Assembly: GCF_001183605.1 (NCBI RefSeq) | Contig: NZ_LFXJ01000005.1 | Location: 372,001 to 436,000, forward strand | Source: Lysinibacillus xylanilyticus | Lineage (GTDB): Bacteria; Bacillota; Bacilli; Bacillales_A; Planococcaceae | DNA: 64,000 nucleotides | Reading direction: 5' to 3' | Shown here: positions 53,428 through 63,300 of the stretch, one piece after another | Layout: the number at the start of each line of letters is the position of its first letter | How positions within the stretch are numbered: position 1 is the stretch's first letter | The notes under the pieces: generated by a model | The model's database searches: none | Seen by the model: the letters and a program-made list of their open reading frames with translations, nothing else | Told to the model about the DNA's origin: nothing | Position numbers and translations under genes: made by a program

Positions 53428-56400
53428 ATAACTTTTCAATAGAACTAGATTCATTGTCTCTAAACGACAGTTTTAATAATAATGAGACCTATATCAAAGA
53501 AGTTAATAATAATGACATTGCTATTATTGGTATGGCGGTAAAATTTCCTATGGCTGATACACTCGACGAATATTGGAATAATATAGCGAATGGGATTAAT
53601 TGCATTAGAGATTTGCCTGAGCAACGGGAACTAGATGCAAAGAATTATTTGAAATATAACGGAAAATCTGAAGATGCTAATTTTTTGATGAGTGCCTACC
53701 TAGAAGACATTGATAAATTTGACTATGATTTCTTTCGTATAACTCCAAAAGATGCTAGTTTAATGAATCCTGTTCAAAGGATCTTTTTAGAAGTCTCGTG
53801 GGCAGCAATAGAGAATGCTGGTTATGCTGGTGAAAAAATAGAGGGAAGTAAAACAGGGGTGTATTTAGGTTTTATCAGTGACTTGGAAGGATACAAGTAC
53901 AAAGAAATGATACATGATCTTGATCCTCATTCACTTCCGATTTGTGTTGCTGGAAATCTATCTTCCATGGTACCAGCTAGAATTTCATATTTACTAAACT
54001 TAAAAGGTCCTAGTATGTTAATTGATACAGCATGTTCTTCCTCACTCGTTTCTGTCGATATTGCTTGTAAAGCTCTAAGGAATGGAGATTGCGATATGGC
54101 ATTAGCTGGTGGAGCTAGACTCGGATTATTACCAATCGATAAAGAGTATTTTAAAATAGGAATCGAATCTTCGGATAGTTTTACTCGGAGCTTCGATGAG
54201 TATTCTGATGGTTCGGGTTTAGGAGAAGGGATTGCCGCGGTTCTATTGAAACCCTTACATAAAGCGATGCGAGACAATGATAACATCTATGCGGTAATTA
54301 AGGGAAGCACAACAAATCAAGATGGCCAATCCATGGGCATTACGGCCCCAAATCCTATTGCACACAAGGAATTGTTAACAGCGGGATGGAATGAAGCAGG
54401 TATTAATCCTGAGACACTAGATTATATTGAAGTTCACGGGTCTGGAACGAAACTCGGAGATGCTATTGAAATAGATGGTTTAAAAAATGCATTTGGTATG
54501 TACACAGATAAAAAACAATTTTGTGCGATTAGCTCTATTAAAAGTAATATTGGACATTTATACGAAGGAGCGGGTATAGCCGGACTGGTTAAAGCTGTGC
54601 TTGCACTGAAAAATAAGAAGATTCCGCCTTCACTACACTTCAACGTTCCTAACAAAAGCATTACCTTCAACGATTCACCATTGTATATCAATACTAAATT
54701 AAGAGACTGGGAACAGAAAGATTATCCAAGACGATGTGGAATAAGTTCATTTGGAATCAGTGGTACTAATTGTCATGTGGTTTTAGAGGAAGCACCTAAA
54801 GTAGAAACTACTTATGAAAAAGATGGATTACAAATACTCACATTATCCGCAAAAAAGCCAGAGTTAATTCTGAGGATGGTAGATAACTTATACCAACACT
54901 TGTTAAGTAACAGCAATATTAACTTTTCAGATGTCTGCTATACATTAAATACGGGAAGAAATCATTTTAAATGTAGGCTAGCCATTGTTGCTGATAGTAC
55001 GTTTGAATTATTAAAGAAATTAAGACTATTATTACAATCTGGAATAAATGGACAAGTTAATTCAGGACATAAGGGTATTTATTATGGTGAACATCATCTT
55101 GTATCCGAAGAAAATGCTGTCTCTAGATTAGGGACAATAACCGAATCTACAAAACGAAGAATGGATACTGAAATCAATGAATTCATGGAAAGACATCTTG
55201 ATAATTTAAGTCATTCAAATATTGTAGATCAAGTATGTCGTTCTTACATTGTTGGAGCTAAGATAAATTGGAATTTATTTTATAGGGATGGAACTTATTT
55301 TAAAGTGAATTTACCGGGCTATACTTTTGATAAAAAAAGATGTTGGCTAGATATTCCTGATTGGAGTTCCGTTTCGAAGGATGATACGAAAACCTACTAT
55401 AAGATTAGTTGGGACAAGCGACGAAAGTTAGAGGCTAAAAACGATGAAGATGACGGGACTATAATTGTCATAAATCACTCAGAAACTTCTATGAATGAAA
55501 TCATCTCCAATTATAAGAAAATGGGGAGAAACGTTGTTGAAGTTAGTTATGGAGACTCTAATTCAAATTTTGATGGTAACAGTTTTACGATTACAGGTTC
55601 AGAGGAAGAGTATACAAAACTATTTGAGCATTTGAGAAATAAGAGTCCAATAACAAAGATTATCCATGCTGCTTCCTGGAGTCAGAAATTTGAGAATACC
55701 ATATCGATTCACGCAATAGATGATTCGATACACAAAAGTGTGGAGAGCTTACTATATTTAACTAGAGCACTAGTAAATGGCGGATTTGAACAAGTAATTG
55801 ATCTGGTTATTATAACAGAAAATGCAAATGAGGTAGATGGGACAGAAGAAGTTATCAACCCTCTTCATGCGAGCTTAATTGGGTTTGGAAAAGTGTTAAG
55901 AAAAGAGCATCCGAATCTCAGAAGTCGATGTATTGATGTGGACAAGTTTACTAAGCTAGAAGACATGATAAACGAGTTAGAATCAGACGTGTCATCATAC
56001 CAGGTTGCCTATCGAAGAGGGGAACGGTATGTGGAAGTGTTTAAAGAGGTTAGCTTAGAAGAGCAACCGCATAGGGAGATACCATTTCATCAGCAAGGGG
56101 TATATATGATAACAGGTGGAACCGGAGGTATTGGTCTGGAGGTAGCCAATTTTTTAAGTAGTAAACTTCCAATAAATATTGCTTTGCTGAACAGAACACC
56201 AATGCCGGATAGAAGACAATGGGACCGCATCATTGAAGAAAACCAGGATCGTAAAACAATAGAAAAGATAACACATATTCAACAAATAGAAAGTTCGGGC
56301 GCAATAGTTCAATGCATAAGTGTTGATGTCAGTAATAAAGAAGAAATGTCCATAGCAGTAAGTCAATTAAGAGAGAAGTTTGGTCGAATAAATGGTGTCT

Positions 56401-57338
56401 TCCATTGTGCTGGCGTGGGTAACCCAGGTGAGATTCTTCAAAGAGATATAGACCAGTTTTTACATGTAATAAGACCGAAAATTCATGGTACTAGAATACT
56501 GGATGAGCTAACCGAACAAGATAAGCCTGACTTTTTCATTCTGTTCTCATCTATATCAACCCTGTTTCCTGCTCATGGACAATCAGATTATGTTGCTGCC
56601 AATGCATTTCTTGATGCTTATTCCCAGTATAGGAATAAAAATGGTAAGCCAACGTTATCCATCAATTGGACAACCTGGAGGGAAACTGGCATGGCGTTCA
56701 ACCAAGGATTCGTAATTGATACTATGTTTAATACGATGACTAGTAAACAAGCGATGCGGTGTTTGGATGAGGTAATGTCTAGAGATATTAAAAATGTATT
56801 AATTGGGAAGATGAACGATCAATGGGATTTAATGCAAGCGATTGAAAGCAGTTTATTCGAAGTATCTCCTGCAATTAAGCAGTGGGTACAGCGACGAACT
56901 CTTAACAAAAAACAGAAAAACATAAGAACACAGGAAAGTATCAGAAATACAGTTAAGTTGTTAGGAGAAGAAAATTTTAATTATTCCGATATCGAGGTAA
57001 CGCTTGCTAATCTTTGTAAGGAAGTACTTGGGTTCGAAGAAATTGATATATATGATAGTTTTTTTGAATTAGGTGCTGATTCGATTCTATTAAAGCGAAT
57101 GTATTCACGACTTGAGGAAATTTATCCTGGGAAACTAATAATAGCGGATTTATTTGAATACTCTAGTATATCTCGTTTAGCAGAGTATATTGCTGGAAAG
57201 GAAACTGAGATTGTGGAGACAGTGAGGATACCTAAGGAAAATGTGAATATGGAAGAAGCAGTAAGCAATATCCTAGATGCATTGGATGAAGGAGATTTAT
57301 CTTTGGATGAAATGCTGAAAAGCCTTGAAAAACTGTAG
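53424..57338 (+). CDS. Trans-AT polyketide synthase module: KS-KR-ACP
   Basis: 1304 residues from TTG 53424 (AAGGAGGGGAG upstream; overlaps the starter gene by 4 bases). Domains: ketosynthase about 29-457 with Cys in DTACSSSL (204), His in EVHGSGTKLGD (338) and His in KSNIGHLYEGAG; a ~190-residue linker with no acyltransferase, ending LPGYTFDKKRCW (about 642); structural KR half about 655-880; catalytic KR about 890-1085 with NADPH motif TGGTGGIG (897) and FSSISTLF...SDYVAANAF; ACP about 1185-1260 with ELGADSILLK (Ser about 1217). KR lacks the LDD motif of B-type domains. The absence of AT marks it as trans-AT, so malonyl must come from a separate acyltransferase outside the window. Confidence 0.93.
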   Translation: MNNFSIELDSLSLNDSFNNNETYIKEVNNNDIAIIGMAVKFPMADTLDEYWNNIANGINCIRDLPEQRELDAKNYLKYNGKSEDANFLMSAYLEDIDKFDYDFFRITPKDASLMNPVQRIFLEVSWAAIENAGYAGEKIEGSKTGVYLGFISDLEGYKYKEMIHDLDPHSLPICVAGNLSSMVPARISYLLNLKGPSMLIDTACSSSLVSVDIACKALRNGDCDMALAGGARLGLLPIDKEYFKIGIESSDSFTRSFDEYSDGSGLGEGIAAVLLKPLHKAMRDNDNIYAVIKGSTTNQDGQSMGITAPNPIAHKELLTAGWNEAGINPETLDYIEVHGSGTKLGDAIEIDGLKNAFGMYTDKKQFCAISSIKSNIGHLYEGAGIAGLVKAVLALKNKKIPPSLHFNVPNKSITFNDSPLYINTKLRDWEQKDYPRRCGISSFGISGTNCHVVLEEAPKVETTYEKDGLQILTLSAKKPELILRMVDNLYQHLLSNSNINFSDVCYTLNTGRNHFKCRLAIVADSTFELLKKLRLLLQSGINGQVNSGHKGIYYGEHHLVSEENAVSRLGTITESTKRRMDTEINEFMERHLDNLSHSNIVDQVCRSYIVGAKINWNLFYRDGTYFKVNLPGYTFDKKRCWLDIPDWSSVSKDDTKTYYKISWDKRRKLEAKNDEDDGTIIVINHSETSMNEIISNYKKMGRNVVEVSYGDSNSNFDGNSFTITGSEEEYTKLFEHLRNKSPITKIIHAASWSQKFENTISIHAIDDSIHKSVESLLYLTRALVNGGFEQVIDLVIITENANEVDGTEEVINPLHASLIGFGKVLRKEHPNLRSRCIDVDKFTKLEDMINELESDVSSYQVAYRRGERYVEVFKEVSLEEQPHREIPFHQQGVYMITGGTGGIGLEVANFLSSKLPINIALLNRTPMPDRRQWDRIIEENQDRKTIEKITHIQQIESSGAIVQCISVDVSNKEEMSIAVSQLREKFGRINGVFHCAGVGNPGEILQRDIDQFLHVIRPKIHGTRILDELTEQDKPDFFILFSSISTLFPAHGQSDYVAANAFLDAYSQYRNKNGKPTLSINWTTWRETGMAFNQGFVIDTMFNTMTSKQAMRCLDEVMSRDIKNVLIGKMNDQWDLMQAIESSLFEVSPAIKQWVQRRTLNKKQKNIRTQESIRNTVKLLGEENFNYSDIEVTLANLCKEVLGFEEIDIYDSFFELGADSILLKRMYSRLEEIYPGKLIIADLFEYSSISRLAEYIAGKETEIVETVRIPKENVNMEEAVSNILDALDEGDLSLDEMLKSLEKL

Positions 57339-57390
57339 TGCTAGTCTTAGTGAGTGAAGGGTACTACTTAGGGAGAGTGGGATAGTATTC

Positions 57391-60300
57391 ATGAATAATG
57401 TATATAAATTTATTGTGGAAAATATTAAATCTGGGAAAATAGACAGAAAAATGGCAGTCCAGTTACTATCCATGATGAAAAGTCAAGAAAACAAATCTGA
57501 TACAGAAATAGCTATTATTGGAATGTCTTTAAAGTTACCTTACTCCGAAACTTATGATGAGTATTGGCAGAATATTATTAACAGATATGATTTAATTAAT
57601 CCTTTTCCTGAGTCCCGAAAACAAGATATAGACGATTACTTTAAAAGTATTGGTAAATGGTCAGAGGATATCAGATATTGTGAGGGCGCCTTTTTGCAAA
57701 ATATTGACGAGTTTGATAACGGTTTTTTCAAATTTTCACCAAAAGAAGCAAGTCTAATGGATCCGAACCAACGCCTTTTTATGGAAACAGCCATGAAAGC
57801 AATTGAAGACGCGGGATACGGTGGAGATAGGTTAGTCGGTACGAATACAGGGGTATTTGTCGGTTTTGCTAATACACTAAGAGATAGTTATGGACGAGTT
57901 ATTTATGATAATGACCTGTCTGATCCTACAGCAATAATTGGTAATTTGTCAGCATTAATTCCAAGTCGCTTATCCTATTTTCTAGATTTAAAGGGTCCTA
58001 GTTTAATAGTTGATACAGCATGTTCCTCCTCTCTGGTATCTGTTGCTTTAGCCTGTCAAGCCATTCGAAGTGGTCAATGCGACATGGCATTGGCGGGGGG
58101 ACTAAAGCTTAACATTATTCCATTGGATAAAGAAAACGAGAAAATAGGTTTGGAATCATCAGACTCTAGAACGAGGGCATTTGATGATCTTTCCGATGGA
58201 ACAGGCATTGGAGAGGGCGTTGGGGTAGTCATGCTTAAACCATTACGGAAGGCGATTAGTGATGGTGACAACATACATGCTGTATTAAAGGGTTTTTCTG
58301 TCAATCAGGACGGTCAAAGTATGGGTATTACCGCCCCAAATCCAGCAGCACATACTGATGTCTTGGTTAATGCTTGGAAAGATGCCAATATTAACCCAGA
58401 AGATTTGGATTATATTGAGACTCATGGAACTGGCACGAACATCGGTGATCCTATTGAAATTAAAGGTATTCACGATGCGTTCCGCAAGTATACGAACAAA
58501 TCTCAATTTTGTGGGGTAACCTCTGTAAAGTCGAATATGGGCCATTTATATGAGGGGGCTGGGATAGCCAACTTAATTAAAGCGGTAATGGCATTGAAGC
58601 AGAAGCGAATACCGCCATCCATTTATTTTAACAAACCTAATCAATCAATCAACTTTGTAAATTCACCTGTTTATGTCAATACACAAGGAAAGCCTTGGCA
58701 TCCTACTTCAAGACCTAGACTTTGTGGCGTGAGTTCATTTGGAGTAGGTGGTACGAATTGCCATATGGTTCTCGAAGAAGCGCCTGAACAGGTAGATGAT
58801 GAACACATAACAGAAAATGATCAAGAGTATGTCTTTACACTTTCAGCTAAAAGTAAAGAAGCTTTTAATAATTTGCTCGAGAGCTATAAACAATATTCTA
58901 TAGAAGAACACTCATCGGATATTAGGGATATTTGCTACACTTCTTCGGTAGGAAGAGGTCATTATGAATATAGGCTTGCTCTAATAGTTAATAGTCTCGA
59001 AGACTTAAAAACGAAGTTGAATGCGATAAATCCAGAAAGCATTTCCAATCAACACAAGATGTACTCTGGTCATCATAAAGTTGTTTCCAAGCTATTAGAT
59101 TCTAACGGATCCCAACAAAATTATATAACAAAGAAAGAGGTAGAATCTCTAAGTCGAACAGCCTCTCAGTTGATGATTGAGGCAGAAGTAAATGGAGGTT
59201 TGGATGTTCATAATATCAAGAGATTATGTGAACTCTATACCAATGGTGCAGTGATTGACTGGATGATGCTGTATCAGGACGACAGAAAGAGAATCGTAAA
59301 TCTTCCCACATATTGCTTTGATAGACATCGGAATTGGGTAGTGTTGCCTGAGGCAAATCATGTACCTGATTCTATCGATTCTGATTTATTTTACACCATG
59401 AATTGGATAAGTGAAGATATTAACCAACCTAATCAGGAGAATGAACATAAGGCGATACTAGTACTAAAAGATAGTAGAGGGATTGGGGACGCTCTAGTAA
59501 ATAAGCTAAGACTGGATGGGAAAACCGTTGTAGAAGTTGTGTTAGGGCAAGAGTTTAAACGGGTAAATCAAGACCTCTATGTTATAGGAAGTGGTGAAGC
59601 AAGCTATGATCAGCTCATCCAAGCAGTCAAAACTTATGAAATTACATCAATCGTTCATTTATTGACACTGCAAGAAAAATTTGAACAGCAGCTAAGCCCT
59701 GATAATGTGGATGAAGAGTTATCACAAGGGGTGTACAGTTTATTTTACCTTACGAGGGCAATCGTAAGGCAAGGTCTTAGTCAGAATATCTGGATAAACC
59801 TTGTCTCCGAATATGCAAATGAAGTGACAGGTAATGAGCGTCTTTTAAAACCAGTCAATGTATCTTTATTCGGAATGGGGAAAGTAGTTTCGCAGGAATA
59901 TCCCAACATAAAGTGTAAGTGTATTGATATTGACGTTGATTCGTCAGCCAGTGACATCATTTTAAAAGAAATGAATCACCAGTCGAATGACTATCAAGTA
60001 GCTTATAGAGATGGCATAAGGTACCTTGAACAATTTACAGAAGTTAATGTAAACAATGTACCCAACAGAACCTTTAATATTAAGTCTGAAGGGGCTTATG
60101 TAATAACAGGTGGTACTGGCGGTATTGGTCTTGAAATTGCAAAGTATTTTGTAAAGAACCAAAACGTTAACCTTGCCTTAATTAATCGATCGGCTATGCC
60201 TGACCGTCAACAGTGGAAGGCAATACTGGCCGAAAGGAAAAATGAACAGTTATGCCATAAAATTCAAATGATCCTAGATATAGAAGCTTTAGGAGCAACT

Positions 60301-63300
60301 GTTTCATGTTATCAAGCTGATGTATCAGATGTATTGGAAATGAGTGTAGTTACTGAGGAAATTCGAAGGGATTACGGGGTTATTAATGGGGTTATTCATA
60401 GTGCAGGAAATCCTGGAGATGGATATATCCTAAGGAAAGAAAAAGAAATATTTGATTCTGTCATTGCTCCGAAAATTAAAGGAACGTTAGTTTTGGATCA
60501 AGTAACGGCAAACGACCAATTAGACTTTTTTGTTGTCTTCTCGTCCGGTGTATCCATTATTGGGGAAGTTGGGCAAAGTGACTATGTAGCTGCAAATGCT
60601 TTTCTAGATTCTTATGCAGCATATCGAACCAAACTCGGTAAGCCGACCCTATCAATTGATTGGGTCTCATGGAAAACGGTAGGTATGTCTGAAGAATACG
60701 GGTTTAATGTTGATCTTATTTTTAAAGCAATTGATACAGATTTAGCAATAAGTGGATTTGATACCGCTTTGAAGAAAGATATCAATCGGGTGTTAATTGG
60801 TGAGTTAAACATAGATAGCGAATACTTGTCCATGCTTGAAAATTTATCCTTCAGACTATCTAAAAAAACTAGTGAGGTGTTAGACCGAAGTAAGGAATAC
60901 ATTCGAAGTAGAAGAGAAGATAAAGCTAAGAAGCCAAATTATTCTCTACCTACAGATATAAAATTAGTAGGGAAAGACTCCTCGGAATATTCTGAGACCG
61001 AGATGAAAATAGCAGCAGTTTATAGAGAGATTTTAGGTTTCAGTGAAATTGATATAAATGATAGTTTTTTCGAACTTGGCGGGGATTCTGTGATGTTGAC
61101 TCGTATGCACGCCATTATCGAAGAGCAATTTCCTAATAAGGTAAAAGTATCTGATTTGTTTGCCCATACATCTGTATCCAAATTGGCTGAATTTATAGAC
61201 GGGTCTGAAGAAGGAATCACAAAAACGGTTCACGTACAAACAGAAAAGGTTAATACTGATGATGATATTGCCATCATCGGAATGTCAGTGGAGATGCCTT
61301 TAGCTGAGGATCATCAGGAGTATTGGCAATTGTTGAGAAATGGCACAGAAAATATAAGGAGATTTCCGTCATCAAGAAGAAAGGATATTGATGGTTTTCT
61401 ATATTATATCGATGGAACTGAGCCAGAAGACCTGAAGTATGTTGACGGAAGTTTTTTAGATCATATTGATAAGTTCGACTATAAGTTTTTTAAAATGACA
61501 CCTGCGGAAGCTAAGTACACGGACCCATTTCAACGACTTTTGATGAAGACTATTTGGAGAGCAATCGAAGATGCAGGATACGGTGGTGGAAAACTAGCTC
61601 AAACAAATACCGGAATATATGTAGGGTTTGCTAGCAGTTTTAAAGATTCATATCAAAGGATGATTTATGAGACAAACCCAGAAATGTTAGCTACTTCTGC
61701 GATTGGAAACATTACAGCAATGATGCCGACTAGAATCTCGTATTTCCTAGATTTAAAAGGTCCTACAATGGTGATAGATACAGCCTGTTCATCGACACTT
61801 GTAGCACTTCACACAGCTTGTATGGCAATAAAAAATAATGAATGTGATAATGCAATCGTTGGTGGGGTTAGAATTTCCCTAATGCCGCTAGACAGACAAT
61901 ATACAAAAATAGGAATAGAGTCTTCAGATGGACGAACACTTACATTTGATAATCATGCTGATGGTTCTGGGTTTGGGGAAGGTTCATCTGCCGTCATAAT
62001 AAAGCCTTTAAAGAAGGCTCTTGCAGACGGTGATCATATTTATTCTGTTATTAAGGGAAGTGCGATTAATCAAGATGGAGCTTCTATGGGTATTACTGCT
62101 CCGAACCCAGATGCTCAAACAGAGGTCATCTTAAAAGCTTGGGAAAAGGCAGGTATTAATCCAGAAGAACTTGCATTTGTTGAGGCACATGGAACGGGAA
62201 CAGCACTCGGGGACCCAATTGAAATTGATGCGTTACAACGGGCATTTAAGCAGTATACGGAGAAAAAACAATTTTGTGCAATTGGATCTGTTAAGTCAAA
62301 TACAGGGCATTTATTTGAAGGAGCGGGCTTAGCGAGCCTTATCAAAGCGGCTCTTTCATTAAAAAACAAAGAAATTCCAGCGTCACTTAATTTTAACATA
62401 CCAAATAACAAAATAAATTTTGCAGAATCCTCTGTTTATGTCAATACGAAATTGAAAAAATGGAACGGACAAGCAGAACGTATGAAAGGAGCTGTCAGTT
62501 CGTTTGGTTTTAGTGGCACGAACTGTCATGTCGTTTTAGAGGAACCACCTCTCAGAGAGGAATCACAGGAAAGTCCTGTACCAAATCTTCTAACGTTATC
62601 GGCTAGAAGTGAAGAAGCATTAAAACAACTAATCGTACAATACAAGAAGTTTTTCAACTCTACTCCATCATTGAATAAAACTAACATCTGCTTCACAAGT
62701 AACACTGGTAGAGACCATTTTAACTATCGATTAGCTTTAGTTGTGAACACTAGACAGGAATTGATCCAGCAATTTGAAAAGATTAATGTAAGTGATTTGA
62801 ATAGTAATCCGAATGAGGGTGTATTCTATGGTGTATTCCATGAAATCTCAAGTGTAATTGGTGAATCGAAGAGTGGTCAATTAACGGCAAGGAAGAAACA
62901 GGAACTAAATCGAAAAGTGAAGGAAAAACTAGCTGATTTAGAACTAGCTGATGTAAATACTGAATTATTAGGAGAAGTTGGTCAGCTTTATGTAAGTGGG
63001 GCTGATATTGATTGGGAAGTTTTATATGATCAATCCAGTGTCCAAAAGGTTAGTTTACCGACATATATCTTTGATCAAGTTCGCTGTTGGTTAGATATGC
63101 CAGATGGTAGAAAAGCAGGCAGTATAACAGAGGAACCTGACCAGTTCTATACGATGGCATGGCAAGTTGAAAAGCTTAAGGGCAACTTAAAAAGAACGGA
63201 AGATAACAATGTATTAATCTTTAGTGGAGAAGATGAAAGAAGTAAAAAGGTAGTAGATTATTACAAGGAATCTGGAGTAAAGGTAATCCAAGTAAAGCTA

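Noticed and set aside
53927..54691. Antisense ORFs inside the first ketosynthase domain
   Set aside because: Similar antisense openings recur in each KS copy (58074-58545, 62115-62411), so they are shadows of the conserved KS codons.
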